NCBI GenBank assembly: GCA_951217055.1
Contig: OX578283.1
Coordinates: 62,191,832 to 62,255,831, forward strand
Source of the DNA: Gerris lacustris
Taxonomy: Eukaryota > Arthropoda > Insecta > Hemiptera > Gerridae
Reading direction: 5' to 3'
Length of the DNA stretch: 64,000 bases
Part shown: piece after piece, positions 22,980 to 35,844 of the stretch
How positions within the stretch are numbered: position 1 is the first letter of the stretch
Layout of the letters: every line of letters begins with the position of its first letter
Program-made: the position numbers and the translations under genes
The notes under the pieces: model-generated
Told to the model about the DNA's origin: nothing
Database searches by the model: none
Seen by the model: only the letters and a program-made list of their open reading frames with translations

Positions 22980-25900
22980 TGTAGTTTTATATTTAGGAAG
23001 TAAAGGTAAACAAAATTAAAATAAGTATTAAGTTTTATAGATAAGAGATATTTTAAAAATCTACTGGAACTTTTTTCACAAAAATTGGTGTTGAATTGAA
23101 CTATCGTTTACTGTTTCCAGCCAAATTTTAATTATGAGCAGGCCCTCTTTTACCAATGGACAGACTGGGTATGTGGCCAGGGTGTAGGTTTTGGAGGGGG
23201 TGCCAAAATCTTGTAAGAAGGCAAGATGGGAAGTGAAAAAATTTAAGTGTTCAAATTTTTTTGGTCTTTGGGGCATCGAAAACTAACCCTCTCCCACCAC
23301 CCTGGTTAGGGACAAAAAATTAGACTTTCTACAGCATCTTTAACACTTATTAAAATATTTTTCTCAATATAACATTTTACTACATTTTATAACGAATATG
23401 TTACATCACAGTTGATACTTGAAACATATATTTTTATTTATTTATTTTAAATAGTAGTACATTTTTTTGGGAGGATTGGGGTGGGAGACTCTCTTGTTTC
23501 GATATTAAAAAAGCTGTTTTTAGTTTTTTAAAAACATGGTTGATATTTCATCCCTTTGTTGGGACATTCTCAAAACCCTAAATAGATTTCATGCTGTTCC
23601 TTAGTTAATAGTATAAAAGTTAAAACAAGTGATAAAAATTTACTAATTGTAAAGTGGTCAAAATACATATAAAGACATGGAATAGTCTGAAGTAGAGTCA
23701 TCTAACTCCTGCCACCTGAATCTGGTTTTGATTTTCAAAAATCTGGCAACCCTACATTTTGAGACTTAAAAATATTTTTAAATAATTTCACATTGCAAAC
23801 TGATTCGTGAAAGTAATGAGAGAAAGTGGTGATTGGAATATTAATTAATTAATTAATTAGAATATTGATTGGTTTGAATACACTGTTAATTAACAATGTT
23901 TTTAAGAGAAAACACTTCGATCCCCCTTTTTAAGACTAATTATTATTAAAAATCTAATAATTTATACAATCTTTTTTATTTTATAATAGAGAAGAGATTT
24001 CTGTTGAAATTATTTTTAGTTACGCTCAATTACCCTTTATATCACATTATTGAAAGATTTTAAACATGGATCTCTTAATCGCTTAGAATTTTATTAATTG
24101 ACTAATAGGGTATTAAAAATTGGGGGCCCATGAATACTCAAACCTACCACAGTAAGATACTTGTAATTTTAATAATATATATTAATCAAAAATGTAAAAA
24201 AAAAATATATAAGTGATTTTATAATATAACAAATCGGAAATCAATTTAGAAGATAAAGTTTATAATTAGAAAATAAGACACAAATAAAATAATGTACCTG
24301 AAGCAACATTTTTTTCTCAAGGTATATAGAGATAAGAAAATAAAAGTTATTGAACATTTAAATAAAATTTTGGTCTCTCCAACTTTGAGACATTCTCAAA
24401 CCTGCATTTTATGTTTGTTTTTATTTGATAAAATACGTCATTTTTGATTATTTCAAAAATTATTACTGTTCAGTAATCTGTCACCTTTAAATTACTTAAC
24501 TTTCACAAACAATTTTTATTATTAAAATTAACTGAGTCATAATCAAGCTCTGCTCTCTAATTCATGACTAAAATAAACAAGCAAATGTATTTGCTTTTAG
24601 TGTAGACACAATGAAAAAAGAATATATTTTATGATAATTTGACAAAATAATCAAATATTTTCCTTTGACTTTTTTTTTTTTTATAAAATAAAACTCTATT
24701 TTTCCAACTAATAATTATTGAATAGAACTGAATTATAGATATATGAACACTTTTAAAAAATTGCTGGTAGTAGGTTTTGATCCAAAGTTCTTTTAGGAGG
24801 CTTTCACACAGAAAATTCAGAGGACAAGACCTTTCTGTGAAAACAATTTCAGTTTTTAGCAATAATCTAAAGGATCAGTTCAGCAAAGAGAGAAGTCGAC
24901 TATCTTCTGCCTTTTCTTTAAATGTAAAAGCCTCCTAATATTCTGCGATAAAGACAATTCTGAGATGCGCAAGGAACCTCGGAATTGTATACTTTAGAAA
25001 GAAATATAAAATTACTCTACATAAGCTGTCATGACCATAGTCTCATAAATGTAAATTTTCTTATGGAAATCTTATCTGAGATTGGGCAAATCCTGATATT
25101 AGGAGCTCTTAAAGCAATTCTTCAAAAAAGCTAGCCTTCTTGGAAAATTCTCAAAAAAAAGCAGCTCAAAATAGGACTTAAATTCACATTCTTCATATAA
25201 GTAGGTATTTTCATGATTCCTACAATGAGTTTGATAGATCAGGAAATATTTCAGTCATTTTATGACTCTTTTTAATCATTTAAATTTATTAAATCCTAAA
25301 ATCATAATAATTGAACTGAAACGCAAATAATAATAAATTGTTTATCAACTATTACTAATTTTATTTTTTTTTTAACGAAACTTAATACAAAATTATAAAG
25401 TAAGACTGGAAGGGGGGGAAAAAAATAATAATTAGCAAATTAATTAATAAATATTGCATTTTATATAAATATATATAATTTTTATATAACAAACATTTAC
25501 AATACAAAATAAAATAAAAATAACAAAAAAAATAAAAGTGTATACGTTGTACAAAGTTTATAAGCTGATAAGAATTAACTTGATAATAAACATTTTTTGC
25601 CAACATAAAACTACAAACAAATAAAAAATAGTCCCAAGATCTTTTAAATACGTAAAGCAAAAAGTATACTTAAAATAATCAATTAAACAACTAAAGTGTT
25701 AATAGATGATTTAATTTTTTTTGTAAATTATTTTAAAATAAATGAGATGAGAGGTGAAATACAGTAAAGTTAGTAAGGAATGTAAGGGGGGTAATAGCAA
25801 AATAAAAAGAGCAATAAGTATTAATGATAAGCTTGGAATCGATAATATCCTAAAGTAAATATTATTAACAACAAAATTCCTTATTATGTTTGGCTTTTAA

Positions 25901-25990
25901 GTTTCTCTCAGATTATTTTTACTATGAATGATGAATGCAACAGGTGAAATAAATATTTAAAGGAAATTTAGAAAAAAAATCTATCCACCA
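22980..25990. other. Gene-free AT-rich tract
   Basis: No exon recognised. Short runs (ATTAATTAATTAATTA near 23843) and poly(T) only. Small open frames here have no recognisable domain and follow AT composition. Confidence 0.4.
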
Positions 25991-25997
25991 CAAGTTT

Positions 25998-26510
25998 TAG
26001 TCCAGGTGATAGGTGTGCAAAAAAGTGTCTGACTAACATCAAGCTAGAATTTTGTATATAAGTAAATTTTTTCGGTGCCTTTTAAGAATATGTGGTCGGC
26101 TAAGTTCGTCTGCGAGACATAGCTTGGCAATAGGTATTTGAAAAAAAAAAAAAAACAGTGGAGAACGGCCATGTCCCACCAATTAAGGTGGACAATGTGA
26201 TTTTCATGATCCTGAGAACAAAATTAGTTAGTAGACTGAAAATCCAGTTGATGTTAGTTTGTTCCTTTGAGAGGGTAGTTATTCAAATATTACTCCTATT
26301 CAGAGTGGTGCCCTATCAAGGGACAAACTAACATCAGCTTGATTTTTGGTCTACTAACTAATTTTGTATTCAGGATCATCATCCAAGCTATGTCCCGCAG
26401 ACAAATTAAGCTGACTACATATTCTTAAAAAGCACCAAAAGATTAACTTATACACAAAATTCTATCTTGATGTTAATCAGACTCTTTTTTGTACGCTATC
26501 TCCTGGACTA
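25998..26510. mobile_element. Family A foldback element, copy 3, right arm deleted internally
   Basis: Starts TAGTCCAGGTGATAGGTGTG, ends CGCTATCTCCTGGACTA. The right arm jumps from TTCAGGATCATC directly to ATCCAAGCTATGTCCC, so about 65 bp present in copy 2 are missing. Confidence 0.75.
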
Positions 26511-27179
26511 TATAAAGACGTTCAATTAAATTGAAAAGATGCCATTTAATCATAATATGGAGCAATGAAATTGAATCGTCTAGACGCCCCCTTTACACAC
26601 TCTCACATTTTATCTAGTTGCATATAGGCAATGTGGAATACCATTTGTGATTAAGTTATTCTTAGTAGAGCTGGCTTCTTTTATTCCTAATAAAATTATT
26701 TCACAGATTGAACAAAATATTAGATAAATCAAGTATTAAGGGTTCAGTTGGTGGTTCAATAACATTCTAGGTTTTCTAATGAAAGATCTAAAATTATATA
26801 CTGGAAGCATAAAATTTTATACTTTTATTTTATAAAGCATCTTATAAAGATTTGTATGCTAGAATCATCTTATATAGTGTCAAACTGAGTTCAACAGCTG
26901 TTGATTTTATGTCATAAATAACAACATCACCGAATTAGGAGTATACATCGGTATCCACTTCCGTCAAGTAACAATATCCATTAGAAAAAGACTCCATCTA
27001 GACAAAGCCTTCATTTAATTTTTTTTTTTATCAAAATATCAGTTATATAAATAAGGCTTTTACATCCTTCCCATTATGCAGTTTTACCAGAAAATATTGT
27101 TTTAATGATTAACAATTATAATGTAAAATAACAACACTGTCTAGTAATTTTCCTTTCTTATTGTTTACAGACGGAGGAT

Positions 27180-27722
27180 TTATACTCATGCCATTATACT
27201 TTTGTAAATCTGATAGCTCAGATTGGCCAACCTATGTGAGGGGAAAAAGTAAAACCACTAGGTGGTTATCTTAAGGTTATCCAGTGATATTTTTGTTTGC
27301 CTAGTTGGCCTGACCTACTACCCGCCAAAATTACAGGCAGAGGATTTTTATTCATGCCATTATACTTTGTAAATCTGACAGCTCAGATTGGCCAACCTAT
27401 GTGAGGGGAAAAAATAAAACCACTAGGTGGTTATCTTAAGGTTATCCAGTGATATTTTAGCTGCCTAGTTACCCCGACCTACTACCGCCCAAAATTACAG
27501 GCAGAGGATTTTTACTCATGCCATTATACTTTGTAAATCTGACAGCTCAGATTGGGCCAACCTATGTGAGGGGAAAAAATAAAACCACTAGGTGATTATC
27601 TTAAGGTTATCCAGTAATATTATTATTTGCTTTGTTGGACTCAAGCTCTCATTGACTCCCCTCCCGTTTTGTTTTTTATTTTCCCGCGCTGTCAGAATAA
27701 CAAAGTATAATGGCATAAGTAC
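27180..27722. mobile_element. Family D MITE with its left half tandemly triplicated
   Basis: CCATTATACTTTG(T)GTAAATCTGA-type starts recur at 27191, 27358 and 27521 (periods 167 and 163). Each is followed by GCTCAGATTGGCCAACCTAT, CCACTAGGTGGTTATCTTAA and TTGCCTAGTTGGCC. After the third copy the element closes once with CTCTCATTGACTCCCCTCCC, CCCGCGCTGTCAGAATAACA and AAGTATAATGGCAT, inverted to the start. Confidence 0.75.
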
Positions 27723-27729
27723 AGTTGGG

Positions 27730-29490
27730 AACATCACCTGAAAGAAACCCTGTTTGATTGGAGGAAAAAACCTGATAAGGTAATACTAATATATAATTTA
27801 ATTGTAACTCGTTCTAGTCAAATAGTCCTAATTTAAAAAAAGTGAGATTATATGGTTATTTAAAATAGATCAAGGCAAATCTCAATGATTTTACTGTTCC
27901 CTAAAATTGAAAAATTTGATATTTTATAAAACCAGTCTTTCTTAAATAAAGTTTTACGAAATGGCTTTTTACAGGTTGTTAGTTGCAATATATGATTTGA
28001 CGCTCCAATAGTAATGTTGCAAATAAGGCTTTCTAGCATTTTTTTCACGAGAGACAAAATAACCAACAAACAAGTTTTTAAAGATTATCTATTCACAAAA
28101 ATTCCAAAGAATTAGAAGTAAAAGTATATGAAAAATATGTAAATGGAATTTTTTGCCTTTCGAAATGTTTAAAAAACAATATTTACAACTCTGACCATTG
28201 GAACAATTGATTAACAAGAATTATACAGCCCAGAACGACCACTTTTCTTAGCAATTCTAAATAAGTGCAATCTTAAGTAATCGTATTATTATATTAAAGA
28301 AAATATGGGTTTTAAAAGTAATCTAAGTATAATAATGAAGACACTCTGTCTTAACAATAATATCAATAAATAAAAGAACATTCACATTATAAACACACAC
28401 AAGCAAATAAAAAACAACATTCTACAAATAATAATTACATACTGCCAAACAAATGTACATTACGGTGATTAAGCAATAGAAAAAGCTAAAGAAAAGTGAT
28501 AGGTGTGCTTAAACAAAAATAGCTCCACTGTAAGTCTTTACCATCTTAAAGATAAATGAAATAGGTACTATATACTTATCATCTTTGATACAAATTAATC
28601 TAGATTGTTATAATAGTCATAAAATAAAAATGTTATAGAAGTTAAATAATTAACACTTTAAATAAAAAGAAAACTTAAAAAATTATTTTACCTCTAGTAG
28701 GGAGAAAAAGTTGATTTTAGATTAGTTGTTCAAAAGGACTTAAGTAAGTATTTTCTTCCCTGAACTCAAAAAGTAGGGAGAAAAGGTAAAAGCAGGGTGA
28801 AAAAGTAAAAGTAGGGAGAAAAAGTAAAGTAGAGAGAAAAAGAAGGATTTCCAACTTAATTATTATTTTATAAATAGTAGAGAATAAATGGCTAATGTAG
28901 TGAGGTTGTAGAAAACAGGTTGGCAACACTGCTTTTTCAACCTTGTTTATCATTGTTTTTAAACCTGCATCTAATTAACCTTCTATTTTAGTTTAACTGC
29001 AGTTCTAATTTGTTTTTAATATTGAATCTCTTATATCTGCTATTAAAAGTGCTAACAATTATAATTATTTATTAAAATAATAAATAAAACTGTGCAATGG
29101 ATGAAAATGTATATTTTCTCTCTACTGCAGATAAAATATTGTATGTACATCGGGAGTAAAGTGCTATAATTCCCCTTGCGATAATTATCTCCCTCAGCTG
29201 CACCTCAGGAGCTAATTAGCGTTATTCCCTCAGCTTCGCCTCAAGAAACAACTTATTTGCTTAGGGAATAATGGCTTACTTTACTCCTTAGGCGCATAAA
29301 TAACCATTTCTCTGTTTAAGTAATCAATTTAGATAATAAAAAATCTTAATTGCTCTTTAAGAGAGTAAAAAAGCTTTATAAACTTTATTTTACCGATTCA
29401 TTTTTAATAATTAAAAAAATTAACAATGACATCGAATCACGTGAGGAAAAATTAATAGTATTTATACACATAAGTATGTAATTTAACAAA
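27730..29490. other. Gene-free AT-rich tract
   Basis: No exon recognised. 28695-28860 has several near-repeats of AGTAGGGAGAAAAAGTAAA, a local purine-rich minisatellite of about 20-30 bp units. Confidence 0.4.
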
Positions 29491-29499
29491 AAAGCCAAA

Positions 29500-29955
29500 T
29501 ATAAGTGGCTAGATGGTTGAAGAGGTGTAAAAAACAAATTGTAGATAAATAATTAATTTAAAACATATCAACTTTAATTCAAAGTCATCAGTCGTAGTAC
29601 AACTTTTTTCAATTACTATAAAATAATTAAAATTACAATTTCGCAATATAATTGCAATGTTTGATTATAAAATACAAAAAATATTAGATTATTAATCTCA
29701 GTTTTGTTTTTTAAATAAAATATAATAAAAAAGAAAGAAAAGGTAACTGAGATTACTAATATAATATTTTTTGTATTTTATAATTAACCATTGAAATTAT
29801 ATTAATAATTTGTAATTTTAATTACTTTATAGTAATTGATAAAAAAGTTGTACTACTATTGAACATGACTTTGAATTAAAGTTGGAAACGTTTTAAATGA
29901 ATTATTAATCTACAATTTTTATTTACACCTCTTCAGCCATCTAGCTACATATTTT
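29500..29955. mobile_element. AT-rich foldback element
   Basis: The left arm (AAGTGGCTAGATGGTTGAAG, AGGTGTAAAAAACAAATTGT, TCAACTTTAATTCAAAGTCA, TAGTACAACTTTTTTCAATT) is mirrored by the right arm (ATTGATAAAAAAGTTGTACT, GACTTTGAATTAAAGTTGGA, CAATTTTTATTTACACCTCT, TCAGCCATCTAGCTAC). Arms of roughly 215 bp meet around 29715. No other copy seen. Confidence 0.65.
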
Positions 29956-30561
29956 CAGAATTACAAGGGTGTACTACCATATTAAATTACCATTAATAAA
30001 TTTAAGTTTTACAAAAAAGCTAATTTTCAACCTAAAATTATCATCAGTTCTGGGATTAAAGTATTAGGCTCTTAAAGTAGATGAGAAAGATGAGTTGGAG
30101 CAGCAAATACACTTTTTTTTTTTAAATTTTATATACATTGCTGAAACTCTTACTTTTTCATTTTTGCCACTAACGATGATTTTTTTTTTTTTTTTTTAGG
30201 TAGAAAACAAATTTCTGTAAAACCGATGCTGTAATTATTGAAGTGTTTTTTATTTTAATGATTAACTACTACGAATTTTTTTTTAGTCTGAAACCAAGAT
30301 AAATTGTTTTGTTTAAATTTGATCAGAAAATTAAAAACTAAAAGAAAAAAACCGATTTTTTGTTTCCACTCAAAACTGTAATTTATTTATTCATAACTAT
30401 TTATTTATTTTTAAAAGACCCCTTAAAAGCATTTATTCATTGCAAAGCAGGGGAGCTTCGCTACGAAGTGTTATTTATTTATTTGAAGTTTATCAACTCC
30501 CGTCAAGAAACAACTAAGTTATTTAACAAAGAAAGAATATGCAGATGCACAGTGTCCTAAA

Positions 30562-30888
30562 TACAGTAGAGTTTCGCTAATTCAGACCCCCACTAGTCCG
30601 GACATCCGGTTAATTCAGACGGATCTTAATAATTTTCTAATAATGTACAATCAATAAACTTTGAATTTTTGCCTATAAGATGGCTTTGTCTAAATAAATT
30701 TTTAGGTTTATATACTAGGCATGTGTTGAGACAAAACAGTCACTTTTGTGATATAAAACACCTTAATAACATTACCCAGTTAAAACTAATTTTACAGACA
30801 TTTTAAAACTGATTCCTTTTAATCCGTACTTTCGGTGATCCGGACAGTGCCCAGTCCCATCAAATCCATATTAATAAGACTCTACCAT
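30562..30888. mobile_element. pogo/Tigger-like MITE
   Basis: Left end TACAGTAGAGTTTCGCTAAT then TCAGACCCCCACTAGTCCGG; right end GATCCGGACAGTGCCCAGTC ... AGACTCTACCATA. TA flanks and CAGTAGAGT termini with CCGGAC inner motifs are typical of Tigger-derived elements. No transposase. Confidence 0.6.
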
Positions 30889-31509
30889 ACCTCTCTTATT
30901 ATTGGATAAATTATTATTATTTGCAAATAGGTTTTCAAAGAATTGACGATAATTATAATGTGGGGACTTGGTTTAAAGACATATGTGGCCGCTTTAAGGC
31001 TTTATTATTTTAAGGATTAAAATAAAATGGTCTGCATAAAGAAGAAAAACCAATTAGATAATTATAAATTCCTCTAAACTTAAATTAAAATCTAAAAGTT
31101 TTATTCGAGAATTAGCATGATTATGAAACTAAATGTCTAAGTGCTATAAAATGATCTCTTGTTAGGCAGCCTTAAAACAAGTGTGTAAAAGATTTTATAT
31201 CCTTTCAGTATAAATACATTGTTAGCCATGAATTAAATGTTGTTTTTTTTCTCAAACTAAGTTACTTATTTACAAGAAAATTATGAAAATTTACATAAAG
31301 ATATTTCATTAAAATTGAACTTTTTGAACATAGTTAATTAACAAATATACATTAGGAAGAAATAAAATGATTGAAATTAGTATCTAAATCAATACCAATA
31401 GTGATATTTATTTATTTATTTTTTTAACCATAACCCACGTAGTTCCTATCGATCATAATGTAAATCTTGTCAGTAGTTGCTGTTCTAAGCAACCTTACAG
31501 GTAATTTTT

Positions 31510-31720
31510 TGGTAAATATGTCGTATCTGACCCACTTTGACTAAATAACTATTAAGAAAAAAGGATATTTAGTCCAATGTACCTAGGGACAAAGGAATAT
31601 CACACATTTATATACAATAGTGTGATATTCCTTTGTCCCAATGTACATAAGACTAAATATCCCTTTTTTCTTTATAGTTGTTTAGTCAAAGTGGGTCAGA
31701 TATGACATATTTACCAATTG
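31510..31720. mobile_element. Family F foldback, copy 2
   Basis: GGTAAATATGTCGTATCTGA, then CCCACTTTGACTAAATAACT, then GGATATTTAGTCCAATGTAC, then GACAAAGGAATATCACAC is mirrored around about 31615 through TATGACATATTTACC. It uses the family F core twice in opposite orientation, unlike the single-core copies. Degenerate F sequence continues to about 31800. Confidence 0.65.
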
Positions 31721-31799
31721 TTTTACTTAAGCACCCCCCTATATCCCTTTGTCTTAATAGATATTTAGACAAAGGAACATAACAGAGTAGCATACATTC

Positions 31800-33170
31800 C
31801 CTTAGTACAATTAACTTTTAAGAAAAAGGAATACTAAATATACGATAAGAAAACTGTAGAACTCATTGTCCTGTAATTTTCTGTATAAGATTTAGTCTCA
31901 CACATGATAAGACTCAATTTTAAAATAGCGTAATACAATTGCCCCAGGAGTCTCAATGTCTTTGGGAGACAAACGTACAAACCTTTAAAACTTTTGTAGG
32001 GCAGACTATTTTTTAGAACCAAGGGAGGTGTTAAAGTAAATAAGTACCGCCTGATGTAGGATAATGACAAGAAAGGGTCAAGCAGCAATTAGCAACTTAT
32101 TAAAAACTTTTTTTTACACTTCCTATAATGTTTCATAATTAATAAATCTTGCAGTTCGAAGCAAAATTGCACATAGAATACAGATCCTTGGGGTATTTTG
32201 AGCAACTCTCTAAATGATAAAGTAAGGAAATTAAAAAATATATTATTTTCAAACTCAAAACATAAATCTTGGGGCTAACTTGTTTTAACTAAACAAATAA
32301 TTTAAAATTATTTATTTCCTCTGGTTGTATAAAAATCAAATAGTAGTATTACCTTGATCGCAATTAAAAATCTTGAAATTTAAATGAAATAAACAGCCCT
32401 CTATTAAACCCAAATTTTCCTAAATATTTATCTAATTAAATAATATCAATTAAATTAAAGCAATTATCGTTAAAATTTATCTAAATAGTATTTTTAGCTT
32501 TTTCTAGTACAAAATAAATCCCTAAATGTAGATGGCTAATTCAAGTTAATTCTTACCAGCTATTAAATAAATATTTTGAAATTAAATTATCAGGTAATAC
32601 AAAAAGAAAAATAAAATTGAGTAATGTAAATAAAAATAAATAAAATAAAAATTTACTAAAGCATCGGTGGCAGCAAGTTTTTCTAGATTCCATCGAACAT
32701 AAATAAACAAACCCAGCAAACTTTTTATTGGAAAAGGGGGAAAAACTAGGAGAGGACAAAAAATATATATTATTTTTAAAAAAACCATAAAAAGTTTACT
32801 TTTGCTTTTCAAGCACTTAAACAATTATAATACATAAAAAAAACTCAAGAATACACAGTTACAAAACATTTTTAAAAAAATTTGATGTAACAGGGATTGC
32901 AATATTTAAAAGAAGATTAAAAGTGGGAAAACTCAAAGTGATTAACTTAGGACAGACTGTGAGGTTTTTTTTTTTTTTTTTTTTTTTTTAATGAACAGTG
33001 TAATAATAGCCAAGATTGTTATGACTACTGTATCAACACATCTGCAATACGGTCTTTAACTTTATAATAAGGAAACCCGCACAGATATTGAAGCAGTGAA
33101 GATTACTTCCTAAGAGTTTTCAAGATTACCTTGCTAAGTAATCTTAAGATTTACTTTTATCTTTATTTTA
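31800..33170. other. Gene-free AT-rich tract
   Basis: No exon recognised. A T-run of about 25 lies at 32966-32990. Confidence 0.4.
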
Positions 33171-34755
33171 AGAATTCTTTATAGTCTAAGATCCGGAATA
33201 GGAAATATATTATACCAACATCTGTTATTTAATGATAATAAAGAATATATGATAGAGAATTTATAGATTGATACATCGCAAATAGGTTGCCTAGTTAAAT
33301 CGTGTACCAATGATGTTAAATAATAAAATGTTTATTAACTTCCCCGATGTGTTATTTATGAAAATCGAACATTAGCTGAGAGAATTTACCCCAAGGAATT
33401 AAAAAAATAAGGGTTGCCTACTTTCCCCTCTGGCCAACTATGAAGTTGCCAGGTATAAACAGGTGAGTAAACGTAATTAATATCCGCACACTTGGAAGAA
33501 AAGTGACACAACTCAAAAAATTCGTTTTTATTTTTTTGAAAATGGGTGTAAAAAAGCGACCTCTTTTTGGTAGAATAATGTCCTAAGCCGTTATTTTAAT
33601 AGTTTTCCACTAGATAGCAGTAGTGTCATTATGGTTATCAGTGATATCAAGATTAAGTTGGAGGAACAGAGACATAACTTAGTTGTCGTCAAGTTGTCAA
33701 TGAGAAAGGTAGTTCGATGATAGTGAGAGAGTGACACTTTTGCTGTTGAAACAATATTTCCCGTAAGGTAAGTCAATTTTTTTTGTAACAATAGTGACAT
33801 ATTTATAAAAGTGTCAGTCTATCTTCAAAATTAGTGGTAAAAATAATAGTATTATTTTGTACTATTAGGTAATGTGTTGTTCTTAGTCTAAAATATTTTT
33901 ATTTTTATAACTATTTTTAAAAGAATAACAACACTTTTGGGTATTTTTAAAAGAATAACGACACTTTTGGGTATTTTTTAAATTAATAATTAAAAATTAA
34001 TAGAGGTAATTAAAAATTGTATGAAATTTTAATATGTAATGAAAGTTAAAACTATAATTATTAAAATAAAATAAAAAAGTTTAAGATTATTTAAATAAAT
34101 AATACAGTTTGACACGTGTAAACTTTTTAAAAACTTTAAAGTGCTCTCCTGAAAAGTTATGTTTTTTGAGTTGTGACACTCTTCTTCCAAGTGTGCGAAT
34201 ACCCTCATCAGTTAGTCCATAGAATTATATATCAAATGAAAGGTAATTTTATTCCCAATCCAACCGTATTTGATTGCCTCATCAAAAAGTTGGTTGAATC
34301 TATGGTTGCCTAGATTTTAGATCTAAAATTTAGAATTTAAGGCAACCTAATACGGTTAGATTGGGAATAAAATTACCTTTCATTTGATATATAATTTGAT
34401 ATAATAACTGATGAGGATATATTAATTACGTTTACTCACCTGTTTATACCTGGCAACTCCGTAGTTGGCCAGAGGGGGAAAGTAGGCAACCATTATTTTT
34501 TTGAATTCCTTGGGGTGAACTCTCTCAGCTAATGTTCGATTTTCATAAATAACACACCAGGGAAGTTGAAGTAAGGGGAAGTAAAGTAAACATTTTATTA
34601 TTTAACATCATGTGTACGCGATTTAACTAGGCAACCTATTTGCGATGTATCAATCTATAAATTCTCTATCATATATTCTTTATTATCATTAAATAACAGA
34701 TGAGCGTATATTTATTTCTTATACCGGATCTTAGACTATTAGTAAGAATAGCACA
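33171..34755. mobile_element. Nested foldback: outer element containing two further inverted repeats
   Basis: Outer arms 33171-33485 and 34415-34755 are inverted: AATTCTTTATAGTCTAAGAT, AAGAATATATGATAGAGAAT, ACATCGCAAATAGGTTGCCT, TAAACAGGTGAGTAAACGTA on the left, and their complements on the right. Inside is a second pair, CACACTTGGAAGAAAAGTGA (33489) and CACTCTTCTTCCAAGTGTGC (34178-34197), enclosing about 700 bp. A third foldback, TATCAAATGAAAGGTAATTT then TATTCCCAATC, is at 34231-34262 with its mirror at 34349-34393. No transposase found. Confidence 0.75.
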
Positions 34756-34759
34756 TTAA

Positions 34760-35800
34760 TGTGGGGGTATTGCCTTTTTTAAAAAAATGCCTATTTATGG
34801 ACTCATTTAAAAGCATCATAATTGACATAAATTGATTTTAAAATCCATATTGTCATAAGCTAATAATCACCACTCTAAATATCTGTTACATTTGCGGAAA
34901 CAATTAAATTTAAAACGTAAGTTCTGAAGGTAAAAGGATCAGAACAGAACCTATAATAATTTTAATTATTATATCTTCAGATAATAGTATAGAACAGATT
35001 AAAAACCAACAATATTTAATAAAACAGATTGTGGTGATACAGTAATGATATAAGAATTCCTCCGCCTCTATCTGATCAGTCGAGTTAAATCTCACATGAT
35101 CTATTTATTTTTTTATTTTGAGCAGACCGAAGAATACACTTAACTAAACTAAAATAGATTAAATCAAAATAAAGTTAATACTGGTTTTAAAATATTTATT
35201 TGGGGATTTAAAAAAAAAAAAAAAAATAAATATACGATATATATTATTGAGGCAGAAGATATAAAAGTTTCAAATCAAAGTATATGTGATTGTATAGACA
35301 CATAACTGATAGGGAATTTTACAAAATATATAAAATCAATCCAAGATAAATTGTCGCGGACTAACATTACACTGTTAGTAAAAAATAATATTTCCCTTTA
35401 AGCCCTCACAGTTTGTTTATAAATTATCCATTTCTGTAAGTAATTAATAATATATTGTTTAGGCCAAGACATCCTTTAGATTATACACATGATTTAAAAA
35501 ATATATATATTTAATAATAAAAATAAATAAAATAATTAAAAAGAATGAGATACACTTTACAATATTACTAATGTTAAATCGAGTCTCGATATTCAAACGT
35601 TTCAAAAACAATCAAACAACCGACCTAATCGTCCGACAAAATTTAGGTGGCCTTTAAATTAAAAGAAAGAAAATATATATAAATAAAAGTCAGATATGGT
35701 AACCAGAACTAAATAAAAAAAAACAATAACTTATAAATCCACAAATCTTCAAATACATAAAAAGAAAAAGTTTGTAATAAAAAAAAGGAAACACTCATAC
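34760..35800. other. AT-rich 3' flank of SLMAP
   Basis: No exon or repeat family recognised; simple A/T runs near 35210 and 35495. Confidence 0.4.
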
Positions 35801-35811
35801 AAAACATTCTT

Positions 35812-35817
35812 TTTATT
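35812..35817 (-). terminator. Poly(A) signal of the SLMAP gene
   Basis: AATAAA on the minus strand (TTTATT on plus) 28 nt beyond the SLMAP stop codon. The position is usual for a very short 3' UTR. The surroundings are AT-rich, so chance occurrence is possible. Confidence 0.5.
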
Positions 35818-35844
35818 GAAATATTGAAATCTATCGGAAACTAA

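Noticed and set aside
27180..27722. CRISPR-like or satellite array
   Set aside because: Three long units of about 165 bp without spacers; the unit is the left half of a MITE.
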